Source: Pseudomonadota bacterium
GTDB lineage: Bacteria > Myxococcota_A > UBA9160 > SZUA-336
Assembly (NCBI GenBank): GCA_003247575.1
Contig: QJZC01000014.1
Span: 1-52,902 of the forward strand
Direction: 5' to 3'
Length of the DNA: 52,902 nucleotides
Below are positions 25,780 to 32,446 of the stretch, one piece after another (within the stretch, counting starts at the first letter, position 1; the number at the start of each line of letters is the position of its first letter). A program made the translations under genes and the position numbers. The notes below the pieces were generated by a model that had not been told where the DNA came from, did not search any database, and saw only the letters and a list, made by a program, of their open reading frames with translations.

Positions 25780-26411
25780 AGCGCGGAGACGGGGCTGCTC
25801 GAGCTCGATCCCGCCGGCGCCTGGAAGCGGATCGATGCGTTCATTCGGGCCGACGGAAACATCATCGGCCGGGCCGACGACTCCGACGGACTGATCGGCG
25901 ATGCCTATCGGCGAGCCTGCACCCTCTGGCACGGATCTACGAGAAGGAGGCCCAGGCGGATCCCGATCCCGACGACCGACACAGGTCCTTCAGCGCCGGC
26001 GTCGCCATGGGTCAGGTCGCGCGAGCCCTGCACGACGCAGCTCTCTACAAGCACTCGGTGCGGATCCGCTCTCCCAGACCAAATTTCCTTCAGGCCGAGG
26101 ACATCGCGGCGCAGTACCTCGAGTTCGGCCCGGTGGAGCGAGCGGTCGAGTGGCTGACTCGCTCCCAGGATCCATCGGACCGCCACGCTCGGGAGAGGCT
26201 CGACCTGCTCGCCAAGGCGTACGAGAAGCCGGGAAACACGGGCAAGGCCTACCGGCACGCGAAGCGCTACGTCGACGCACTGTCGGCTCTCGACGAGACA
26301 GCGGGCAGCTACAGCGACCTCGCCTCGCACGCCGAGTACATGGCCGACCTCAGAACGCAGCACGGCCGGAAGTACAGCTTCTGGCAGCTCGTCGACGGTA
26401 GTGCCCGCTGA
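25780..26411 (+). pseudogene. Frameshifted remnant resembling DUF6880
   Basis: Two pieces of one gene in different frames. The first (about 25780-25925) reads LLELDPAGAWKRIDAFIRAD...GLIGDAYRRAC directly after a stop codon and has no start. The second (about 25910-26411) reads LARIYEKEAQADPDPDDRHR...AAQYLEFGPVERAVEWLTR and ends ADLRTQHGRKYSFWQLV. The shift lies near 25920. The second part is a helical repeat segment with a C-terminal signature I associate with DUF6880 proteins; that family call is tentative. It lies between the toxin-antitoxin module and the LysM gene, both accessory, and shows that the region is decaying. Confidence 0.6.
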
Positions 26412-26580
26412 CTTCCCAAAACGAGGAGTTAGATGCCCGAGTCTCTCGAGCAGAGGATTTCTCAGACACGCACGCGTAGCTTCTCGCGTGGGTCAAGAGC
26501 TCGACACTCCGTTGAGGGCCAGAAGGCCGCTTGGTACAGTGCCCGCCCGGCGGCAGGACAGGAACCGCCAGGAGATGCCA

Positions 26581-26874
26581 ATGCCAAACCAGGCTTACTT
26601 CGTGGCCTTCGTGAAGCCGGGCGACACACTGTCGGGCATCGTTCGCGATACACTCGGCCCCTTTCGGACTCACCAGCAGTGGATGACTGTGGTGGCAGAG
26701 GTCGCCCGCCGCTCTGGAATCCAGGATCCTGAGCGGGTCTTTCCCGGCCAGCCCGTTCTCTTGAGCCCAGCTGGTCAGGAAGCAGTGAGCAGACCGCCGG
26801 CTCCCGCGATCAGTCCACGAGAGGCCGAACAGCTGCGCTCCGCCTGGAAGGCCACCCCGCAGCAGGAGCGCTAG
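26581..26874 (+). CDS. LysM-domain protein, N-terminal part before an in-frame amber codon
   Basis: Ninety-seven codons starting at ATG 26581 behind AGGAG (26570-26574). Residues about 5-60 form a LysM-like peptidoglycan-binding domain: VAFVKPGDTLSGIVRDTL, an internal tryptophan, and SGIQDPERVFPGQPVLLSP. The frame stops at TAG (26872-26874) after WKATPQQER. The next codons in the same frame continue as coherent protein (IVEQHWDLLDWLNVGNN) into the following glycine-rich segment. A single C-to-T change of CAG to TAG would explain the break, so this is most simply the front half of one 328-codon gene. Whether the amber codon is read through is unknown. Confidence 0.65.
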   Translation: MPNQAYFVAFVKPGDTLSGIVRDTLGPFRTHQQWMTVVAEVARRSGIQDPERVFPGQPVLLSPAGQEAVSRPPAPAISPREAEQLRSAWKATPQQER

Positions 26875-26898
26875 ATCGTCGAGCAGCACTGGGACCTG

Positions 26899-27567
26899 TT
26901 GGACTGGCTCAACGTAGGGAACAACGGCATCGGTGGTCTGGCAGGCGCGGGCGCGTCGGTCTCGCAGATCGAGCTCTCCAACCTTCGTCCTCCGCCGCCG
27001 CAGGTGGAGGTGATCCTGCGACAACGCATCCATTACGCGTGGCAGGAGCTGATCCGGATCCGTCAGGGCGCGATTACGATCCTGCGTCGCGGAGGGATCG
27101 TTCGCAGCCACCACGCTGTCGTCCGGCTCGTCCCGGATGTCGCTGGTCAGGCCCGCTACGCCGCGCGACTGCGGTCCCTGACGACCACTGCCCGGGCACT
27201 CCGGTGGGTCGGGCGTGGCTCGCTCGGCCTGTCGATTGGTCTGACTGGATACGCCATACAGCAGGACTGGGCTACTCCACAGCGCTGGCGCACGGCAGCA
27301 AGTCAGGCCGGAGGCCTCGGAGCCGCGCTGGCGGGCGGGTGGGCCGGCTACACAGCCTGCAACGTCAGTCTGGGTTTCCCGACGGGCGGCCATAGCTTGT
27401 GGATCTGCGCCCTCCTCGCCGGCGCGGCAGCGGGCTCGGCGTTCGGGGAGGTCGGTGCCCTCGGTGGGGCTGTAGTTTACGACCTGGCCACAGAGAGTTC
27501 TCTAGAACCAGAGAGCGGTGCGATGCGTCCAGTCCTGGAGCGGCTACCGCTCCCACAACTCCGCTGA
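26899..27567 (+). CDS. Glycine-zipper membrane-active segment, C-terminal part of the split LysM gene
   Basis: Open frame of 222 codons from a TTG at 26899, continuous in frame with the LysM part across the amber codon. It contains a coiled helical region (VILRQRIHYAWQELIRIRQG), then glycine/alanine-rich hydrophobic stretches (GLGAALAGGWAGYTACNVSL and ICALLAGAAAGSAFGEVGAL). These resemble the glycine-zipper tails of membrane-active effectors. No good ribosome-binding site precedes 26899, which supports the view that it was translated from 26581. The next gene begins five bases after its stop and encodes a membrane protein, the usual place for an immunity protein. Effector function is inference. 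Confidence 0.6.
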   Translation: MDWLNVGNNGIGGLAGAGASVSQIELSNLRPPPPQVEVILRQRIHYAWQELIRIRQGAITILRRGGIVRSHHAVVRLVPDVAGQARYAARLRSLTTTARALRWVGRGSLGLSIGLTGYAIQQDWATPQRWRTAASQAGGLGAALAGGWAGYTACNVSLGFPTGGHSLWICALLAGAAAGSAFGEVGALGGAVVYDLATESSLEPESGAMRPVLERLPLPQLR

Positions 27568-27572
27568 GCGAG

Positions 27573-27947
27573 ATGCCGGTGCAACTGCTCAAGATCGCAG
27601 TCGCGGCTGGGACACTGTCGGTCTTTGTCGCCTTGGCCCTGTGGCCAGTATTCCTGATCTTCCTCAATCCGAAGTTCGACCCGGACTGGAAGGACCGAAG
27701 GTGGACTCCGTTCGAACGAGAAGCTCTGCCCTTCTTCGGGGTCTTCCGAATCGCGCTCTACGTACCCGCCGTGGCATCTCGCTTCTGCGCCAGAAGGCTG
27801 TTCGGCGTTCCGGAAGGTGAGCGCTACGATTTTCGAGGCCGAGCCGGCCCAGTATTGTACGCCCTCTGTATGGTAGAGATGATTCTCATGTACGGCGGGC
27901 TGAGCATCTCCCTCGTTGCGTACTATTGGCTCAAGCTCATCGCATGA
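27573..27947 (+). CDS. Small membrane protein, possible immunity protein
   Basis: Protein of 124 residues starting MPVQLLKIAVAAGTL five bases after the glycine-zipper stop. It has an N-terminal membrane span (VAAGTLSVFVALALWPVFLI), a hydrophilic middle (FDPDWKDRRWTPFE and FGVPEGERYDFRG), a short hydrophobic segment between them, and a C-terminal span (MILMYGGLSISLVAYYWL). No family is recognised. Its tight spacing behind a putative membrane-active effector makes it a candidate immunity protein located in the inner membrane. That role is inferred from position only. Confidence 0.6.
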   Translation: MPVQLLKIAVAAGTLSVFVALALWPVFLIFLNPKFDPDWKDRRWTPFEREALPFFGVFRIALYVPAVASRFCARRLFGVPEGERYDFRGRAGPVLYALCMVEMILMYGGLSISLVAYYWLKLIA

Positions 27948-27979
27948 GCTCGCGCGGACCAACCGCAGACAGATTCGCC

Positions 27980-28010
27980 CATATCTAGCCCTTTCAAAAG
28001 GACAGATATG
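27980..28010. promoter_or_regulatory. Inverted repeat upstream of the DUF4143 ATPase
   Basis: CATATCT (27980-27986) and AGATATG (28004-28010) are perfect complements around an inner near-palindrome CCTTTCAAAAGG (27990-28001). Another small inverted repeat follows (GGC-TAC...GTAGCC, 28010-28026). They end just before the GTG at 28027 and may be an operator or a leader hairpin controlling the ATPase. Confidence 0.5.
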
Positions 28011-28026
28011 GCCTACTCTTGTAGCC

Positions 28027-29328
28027 GTGGAGTCCCTGATCGAGCAGATCGTGGCCGACGCGGAAGAGCGAGCCTTCCCGGCAGGAACTCCGCGAGATGC
28101 GCGGCTTGCGTGGCTTCCCGGCAAGGTCGACGCCGTCGTCGGAATGCGCCGTACCGGAAAGACCTGGCTTCTGCTCCAGACGCTGGCAGCGCAGGTCGAG
28201 GGGGGAGTACCACGCGAGTCGGTACTCTACGTCAACCTCGAGGACGAGCGCCTGTGGAATCTACGCGCCGACCAGCTCACCCTGTTCGTCGAGGTGTTCT
28301 ATCGCCGCAGACCCTCGATGCGCGACCGCGAGTGTATCTTCGTATTCGACGAGATCCAGTTGATCGACGGCTGGGAGCGGTTCGTTCGAAGACTGCTGGA
28401 CAGTGAGAATGTACGCATCTGCGTGTCGGGATCCTCGTCCAAGATGTTGAGCAAGGAGCTCGCGACGAGCATGCGAGGGCGCTCGATCTCGACGGAGGTC
28501 TTCCCCTTCAGCTTCGCCGAGTACTTGGTCCACCGCGGCGTGGAGCTGTCATCCAAGACTCGTCCGGGTAGCAAGCTACGATCACTGATCGAACATCACC
28601 TGCGAGGCTACTTGACCGAGGGCGGGTTCCCCGAGGTACAAGGATTGGACCTCCCACTGAGACGCCGAGTACTGCAAGAGTACCTCGACATTGTCCTGCT
28701 AAGAGACGTCGTGGAGCGCCATGGAGTCAGCAACGTTCCCGCGTTACGGAGGCTCATGCGTCAGCTTCTAAGCGCTCCCGCCGGGCTATTCAGTATCAAC
28801 CGCCTGTACAACGACTTTCGTTCGCAAGGTCTCTCGGTCGGGAGGGACTCGCTGCATGCCTTCGTTGATCACTTGCACGATGCCTTTCTCTTCTTCCCGG
28901 TCTCGATTCACTCGAACTCAGAGCGCGTTCGCCAATCCAATCCGCGCAAGGTCTACCCTATCGATCCTGGACTCGTGACCGCAGCTGCACCCAAGAGCGG
29001 TTGGGGCACGGGACAGCTCCTCGAGACACTTTGCTTCCTGCACCTGCGACGTACGCACCCTGAGGTCAGCTACTATCGCCACGACGACGGGACCGAGGTT
29101 GACTTCGTCGTACAGTCGCCCGATGGCCCGCAGTTGGTACAAGTCAGCGCGGACATTACGGCCGGCGACACTCGCCAGCGTGAACTTCGCGCGCTAGACG
29201 CAGCCATGAACCACCTCGGTGTTCGTGAAGCTACGATCGTGACCCTCTCGTCAGAGGAGCGCGTCGCACTGACCGGCGGGGAGGTTCGAATCGTCCCCTT
29301 CTCTCTGTGGTCGCTGGATGTGCTCTAG
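28027..29328 (+). CDS. DUF4143-type AAA ATPase
   Basis: Protein of 433 residues of the AAA/DUF4143 family common in accessory regions. Walker A is GMRRTGKT (39-46) and Walker B IFVFDEIQLIDGW. The segment SGSSSKMLSKELATSMRGR followed by FPFSFAEYL is the family signature. A winged-helix-like part follows. The C-terminal domain (LETLCFLHLRRTHPEV, YYRHDDGTEVDFVV, PQLVQVSADI) has the layout of a degenerate PD-(D/E)xK nuclease fold. The GTG start at 28027 (MESLIEQIVAD) is chosen because it begins the family alignment; no strong ribosome-binding site is seen. It follows a striking inverted repeat. Its cellular role is not known. Confidence 0.88.
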   Translation: MESLIEQIVADAEERAFPAGTPRDARLAWLPGKVDAVVGMRRTGKTWLLLQTLAAQVEGGVPRESVLYVNLEDERLWNLRADQLTLFVEVFYRRRPSMRDRECIFVFDEIQLIDGWERFVRRLLDSENVRICVSGSSSKMLSKELATSMRGRSISTEVFPFSFAEYLVHRGVELSSKTRPGSKLRSLIEHHLRGYLTEGGFPEVQGLDLPLRRRVLQEYLDIVLLRDVVERHGVSNVPALRRLMRQLLSAPAGLFSINRLYNDFRSQGLSVGRDSLHAFVDHLHDAFLFFPVSIHSNSERVRQSNPRKVYPIDPGLVTAAAPKSGWGTGQLLETLCFLHLRRTHPEVSYYRHDDGTEVDFVVQSPDGPQLVQVSADITAGDTRQRELRALDAAMNHLGVREATIVTLSSEERVALTGGEVRIVPFSLWSLDVL

Positions 29329-29345
29329 CGATCGTGCGCCGGTCC

Positions 29346-29432
29346 GCTGCGCGCATCGGCGGGCTGTACTCGGCTGAGACCTTGGGCGGAGCCCGCCTGG
29401 CCGGCTCGAGCGAGATCGATTTCCGAGCCCCG
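29346..29432 (+). pseudogene. Fragment of an immunity-like gene
   Basis: Twenty-nine codons, ARIGGLYSAETLGGARLAGS followed by SEIDF, match residues of the intact gene at 30101-30580 (ARIGGIYSTGTFGGARLVGS followed by SEIDF). At DNA level a 20-base block GGCTCGAGCGAGATCGATTT is identical. Neither the start nor the end of that gene is present here, so this is a truncated second copy lying immediately after the ATPase stop. Confidence 0.8.
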
Positions 29433-29664
29433 AGGCCAGCGACAGTGGCAGAAATGTGCCTCCGGCGCCGAAAACGGGCCTCCCGAACACTCGCCAGCGG
29501 GATTCGAAGCTTCACCTTCCGGGGTCCGGCTCCGGGGGTTCGAGGCAAAGCCCTCACATCACCAGAACAGGAGAAGACTCCGCCTCCGCCCTCTGCTGTT
29601 CCCGGGGGGTCCCGGGGGCACGCAGCCCCCGGGTATCCTCAAACCCCAGCAAACTGGGGTTTGA
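29433..29664. other. Gene-free junction with stacked hairpins
   Basis: Stretch between the immunity-like fragment and the broken glycine-zipper gene. It holds the two strong hairpins listed separately and no convincing gene, transposase or target-site duplication. Confidence 0.5.
29611..29633. other. Strong GC hairpin, first of a pair
   Basis: Perfect 9-bp stem CCCGGGGGC (29611-29619) and GCCCCCGGG (29625-29633) around ACGCA. One base separates it from the next hairpin. Confidence 0.8.
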
Positions 29665-29668
29665 GGAT
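29635..29668. other. Strong 15-bp perfect hairpin, second of a pair
   Basis: ATCCTCAAACCCCAG (29635-29649) and CTGGGGTTTGAGGAT (29654-29668) are exact complements around CAAA. No T tract follows directly, so a simple terminator is unlikely. It abuts the point where similarity to the glycine-zipper gene begins. Confidence 0.85.
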
Positions 29669-30100
29669 CTCTCCGGCTTCAGATTCGCGGTCGAACCACG
29701 CCTGTTGGACTGGCCTTCGCCGAGAAGGCCAAGAAGCTCGGCAGGACATTCAACGAGATGATCGCTAAGGAAGCGATCGATCTATTTGGTCCGAGCGTCA
29801 AATTTGAGGCGCTGACCGTCACCCAGCGGAACGAAGTATATGCCGCTGTGGTCACGTCTTCGGGACGATCCAATCCGAACTTCACTCGCTTGATGAGCAA
29901 GATGTCTCGCGCAGGTCGGGGGCTTCTAGTCCTATCGCTGGCCGCAGGAGCTGACGGTAACCGGCGCGGGTATCGGCGGTGGGATCGCAGGCGGTGCTTT
30001 GGCCGGACTCGCATGCGGCCCCGGTGCGCCCGTGTGCGTCACAATCGACGCCTTCATGGGCGGTGCCCTCACCGCCTTCGGCGTCGAGATGCTCTGGTAG
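29665..30100 (+). pseudogene. Broken glycine-zipper effector-like gene
   Basis: The 5' part (frame through ATG 29758) reads TTPVGLAFAEKAKKLGRTFN, then EMIAKEAIDLFGPSVKF and MSRAGRGLLVLSLA. The 3' part, in another frame from about 29939, reads WPQELTVTGAGIGGGIAGGA, then LAGLACGPGAPVCVTI and ends FGVEMLW with TAG at 30098-30100. The intact family joins these in one frame with extra residues between LVLSLA and the glycine-zipper, so a deletion with frameshift near 29940 is likely. The 5' end is also truncated at the hairpin pair. The glycine-zipper tail and the directly adjoining immunity-like gene suggest a membrane-acting polymorphic toxin; function is inferred. Confidence 0.65.
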
Positions 30101-30580
30101 ATGGCACTTCGGTTCGTTCAGGATCTCAGCCTACGCCCAATGGGCGAGACCAAACCAGACGAAGTCCCGACGAGCGAGATCGTACTCAAGGGTCAGCCTA
30201 CTGGGACGATCATAGGGGGCGTCGTGCTCGAATGTGCGGTCGCCCGGAACGGCTCTTACCTCTTGTTCACGACAGATGATGTTCCGTTCGAAGAGATGCT
30301 CGGCATCCATCTCCTGGACAGCGAGCTTCGCGAGATCGATCGCGCTCGCATAGGCGGGATCTACTCTACCGGAACCTTTGGCGGTGCCCGGCTTGTCGGC
30401 TCGAGCGAGATCGATTTCCAGTTTCTCGGCGAGGGCACGACGTGGACCGTCGAGATCCTCGATCAGCCTACGTGGAGGATCCCGTTCTTCCCCGAAGCCC
30501 CGTTCGTCTGGCACCCGTTCGGCTTCTCGCGCCACTTCAAGGTGCGGTGCGATCCGAAGCCCGGGACGAATGGAAAGTGA
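30101..30580 (+). CDS. Immunity-like protein paired with the glycine-zipper gene
   Basis: Protein of 159 residues starting MALRFVQDLSLRP, with its ATG directly after the TAG of the broken glycine-zipper gene. It contains GTIIGGVVLECAVARNGSYL, LFTTDDVPFEEMLGIHLLD, ARIGGIYSTGTFGGARLVGS, TWTVEIL and WHPFGFSRHFKV. I associate this pattern with small proteins that always accompany glycine-zipper effectors, so an immunity role is the best guess. No signal peptide or membrane span. The partner toxin is broken while this gene is intact, as expected if protection against kin still matters. A fragment of a second copy lies at 29346-29432. Confidence 0.65.
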   Translation: MALRFVQDLSLRPMGETKPDEVPTSEIVLKGQPTGTIIGGVVLECAVARNGSYLLFTTDDVPFEEMLGIHLLDSELREIDRARIGGIYSTGTFGGARLVGSSEIDFQFLGEGTTWTVEILDQPTWRIPFFPEAPFVWHPFGFSRHFKVRCDPKPGTNGK

Positions 30581-30636
30581 CGCGTTGCCCTGGGGCCACG
30601 AGAGATCCTGTAGACGCCTGGAACTACGGGATAATT

Positions 30637-30714
30637 TGGCGTCCCCAGCGGGATTCGAACCCGCGTCGCCGGCGTGAAAGGCCGGTGTCCTGGGCCAGGC
30701 TAGACGATGGGGAC
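30637..30714 (-). tRNA. tRNA-Glu (anticodon TTC)
   Basis: Complete cloverleaf of 78 bases including an encoded CCA end. The acceptor stem pairs GTCCCC with GGGGAC. The anticodon stem CCGGC/GCCGG encloses CTTTCAC, so positions 34-36 are TTC, reading glutamate codons. The T arm is GCGGGTTCGAATCCCGC. It lies between the immunity-like gene and the flagellin, at the edge of the accessory region. Confidence 0.95.
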
Positions 30715-30858
30715 AGCTGGGGCGGACTCTAGCCAGCTGTCGCCACGAGGTCAAACCGGAATCGCCCCGTGCGGGCCGGCCGGAGTCGGGACCGAGGCTG
30801 CCTGGAGGTCGGGGCTGCGGTTCCGTGGGCGCGCAGTGTCCCAGCTCCCGAAGCCTCC

Positions 30859-30885
30859 TCAAGCCGGTCTCCGGCTGGCCGATAA
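30859..30885 (+). promoter_or_regulatory. Sigma-28 (FliA) promoter of the flagellin gene
   Basis: The -10 element GCCGATAA (30878-30885) is an exact match to the sigma-28 consensus. Eleven bases upstream is TCAAGCCG (30859-30866), a partial match to TAAAGTTT at the canonical spacing. It ends 55 bases before the flagellin ATG, so late-class flagellar control is expected. Confidence 0.8.
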
Positions 30886-30940
30886 CGACCCCAGCGGCCG
30901 GAGTGGGCGCAGCTGAGCGGACGGACGAGGAGAGCACCCC

Positions 30941-31744
30941 ATGGCGATCGGCATCTCGAACTCGGTCTCGACGACGGCGCTGCGCAAGAACCAGGAAGCT
31001 CTGCAGAAGACCCTGTCCCAGCTGAGCTCGGCCCGGCGCATCACCCGAGCAGGCGACGACGCTGCGGGCCTCGCAATTTCGGAGAGCTTGCGCGCCGCAG
31101 AGCGCTCCTTCACGCAGGCGGAGCGCAACCTGTCGGATGGCATCAGTGTCCTGCGCACTGCCGAGGGCGGCTTCGAGGAGTCCACTCGCATCACGTCGCG
31201 ACTGCGCGAGCTCTCCGTACAGGCACAGAACGGAACGGTGAGCGAGGAAGGCCAGCGCGCGATCCAAGCGGAGTTCGATCAGCTCACGAGCGAGCTGACC
31301 CGGATCGCAGAGTCCACCCGGTTCAACGGGCGAAATCTCCTGACCGGCGAGACCTCTGGAGCCGACGCCATCCAGATCAATGACGGCAACGGCTCGGGGA
31401 GCGTGGTCCAGGTCTCGATCCCGGATGTCCGGGCAGCGGCGCTCGGGGTCGAAGGTCTGCAAGCGCGCGACGGCGCGACCCTGGATGCGCTCGACCAGGC
31501 ACTGACCACCCTGTCGTCGGCCCGAGGCGACCTCGGTGCGGCCGAGAGCCGCCTCTCGAGCGGCATCCAGAACCTCCGCTCGATCCGCGAGAATACGGCC
31601 GCAGCCAACTCCCGGATCGCCGACGCGGACATCGCAGAAGTGACCGCCGCTCAGACTCGCAGCTCGATTCTGCGAGACGTGGGCGTGGCCGTACAAGCGC
31701 AGGCGAATGTCTCAGCCGGCCTGGCCCTCTCACTGCTGCGCTAG
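30941..31744 (+). CDS. fliC: Flagellin
   Basis: Filament protein of 267 residues, near the minimum length for a flagellin. The N-terminal D0/D1 region (ALRKNQEALQKTLSQLSSAR, GDDAAGLAISESLRAAERS and FNGRNLLTGE) and the C-terminal region (SRLSSGIQNLRSIRENTAAA, then ADADIAEVTAAQTRSSIL) are both present. The variable D2/D3 domains are essentially absent, reduced to a short linker around residues 145-175. It is secreted by the flagellar type III apparatus. ATG 30941 follows GAGGAGAG and a sigma-28 promoter. No other flagellar gene is in the window, so this filament gene is isolated from the main locus. Confidence 0.95.
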   Translation: MAIGISNSVSTTALRKNQEALQKTLSQLSSARRITRAGDDAAGLAISESLRAAERSFTQAERNLSDGISVLRTAEGGFEESTRITSRLRELSVQAQNGTVSEEGQRAIQAEFDQLTSELTRIAESTRFNGRNLLTGETSGADAIQINDGNGSGSVVQVSIPDVRAAALGVEGLQARDGATLDALDQALTTLSSARGDLGAAESRLSSGIQNLRSIRENTAAANSRIADADIAEVTAAQTRSSILRDVGVAVQAQANVSAGLALSLLR

Positions 31745-31764
31745 GCACCCCACCGCACGCGCAC

Positions 31765-32082
31765 TCAGTTCAGTTCCAGGCGCGCCCGATAGCGGTCCCC
31801 CGAGAACTGATCGAAGTAGTCGGGCAGCAACGGGTGCTCGATCTCTTGGAGCGTCTCGTCGAGCTCGAGATGGCGCTCGGCGACGTAGGTCGTGTGCGAC
31901 TCGCCATGGACGAGCACGCGGTACCAAGGCTGATCGCGCGGCGGACGGCTGCGCGCAACCCGCTGATACCACTCCTCGGTCCCCGCGAAGACCGGATCGA
32001 CGTCGGCGATCACTCCCCGATAGCCCAGCTTGGTGTGCTGAACGAGCTGTCCGACGCTGAATCGCGCATGAGGCGTCTGCAT
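31765..32082 (-). CDS. hspQ: Heat shock protein HspQ (hemimethylated-DNA-binding YccV family)
   Basis: Protein of 105 residues. It opens MQTPHARFSVGQLVQHTKLGYRGVI and continues with ADVDPVF, EEWYQRVARSRPPRDQPWY, VLVHGESHTTYVAERHLEL and HPLLPDYFDQF, all HspQ/YccV signatures. In enterobacteria HspQ is a specificity factor for Lon protease and was first described as binding hemimethylated DNA. The start at ATG 32082 follows AGGAAG; the longer frame to 32151 adds residues with no family similarity. It is convergent with the flagellin gene, 20 bases away. Confidence 0.92.
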   Translation of the reverse strand: MQTPHARFSVGQLVQHTKLGYRGVIADVDPVFAGTEEWYQRVARSRPPRDQPWYRVLVHGESHTTYVAERHLELDETLQEIEHPLLPDYFDQFSGDRYRARLELN

Positions 32083-32446
32083 ATCTTCCTCAACTGCTTC
32101 CGTTGGCTGGAAACTGGAGTCGGTCGGCGGCCGACAGCGAGGCATTTCCACATCATTCGACTACCGCAGCTAGACGGCGCGGCTCCGGGCCGGAGGCAAG
32201 CCGCTCGACCTGGCACCGACTCATGAGTCTGCTCGTCGGTTCATCCACCCCTGCGGCAATTTTCCTTCATAAAAACCTGATAACCAATGAAACATTATAC
32301 TCAGAATTTCTTGCGTGCCGATTCTGATGCATCTCTTCTGCGCGAAGATTCGCGCCGTGTCCAGTCCTCATGCGTAGTCGTCGATAGCGGATGCGTGGTC
32401 GTCGATAGATAGCCAACGAAATCGGATCAACCCAGCAGAGTCGGGG
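32083..32446. other. AT-rich divergent control region
   Basis: Between hspQ and the FAD/cyclic-nucleotide oxidoreductase. The part at about 32265-32320 is much richer in A and T than the surrounding DNA, as expected for promoters, with TATACT near 32300. No confident -35/-10 pair was fixed. The tandem repeat near its right end is listed separately. Confidence 0.5.
32370..32408. repeat. Direct repeat upstream of the FAD/cNMP/ferredoxin gene
   Basis: ATGCGTAGTCGTCGATAG (32370-32387) is repeated as ATGCGTGGTCGTCGATAG (32391-32408), a 21-base period equal to two helical turns. The second copy ends 38 bases before the start codon, a position suited to a regulator binding the same face of DNA twice. 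Confidence 0.7.

Noticed and set aside
26872..26874. TAG as a pyrrolysine codon
   Set aside because: No sign of pyrrolysine genes in the window, and the surrounding genes are decaying.
29433..29664. Insertion sequence or integron attachment site at the hairpin pair
   Set aside because: No transposase, integrase, terminal repeats or target duplication found; only the hairpins themselves are supported.
30131..31696. Open frame of 521 codons antisense to the immunity-like gene, tRNA and flagellin
   Set aside because: It crosses a tRNA gene and a flagellin with a sigma-28 promoter, all clearly functional on their own strands.
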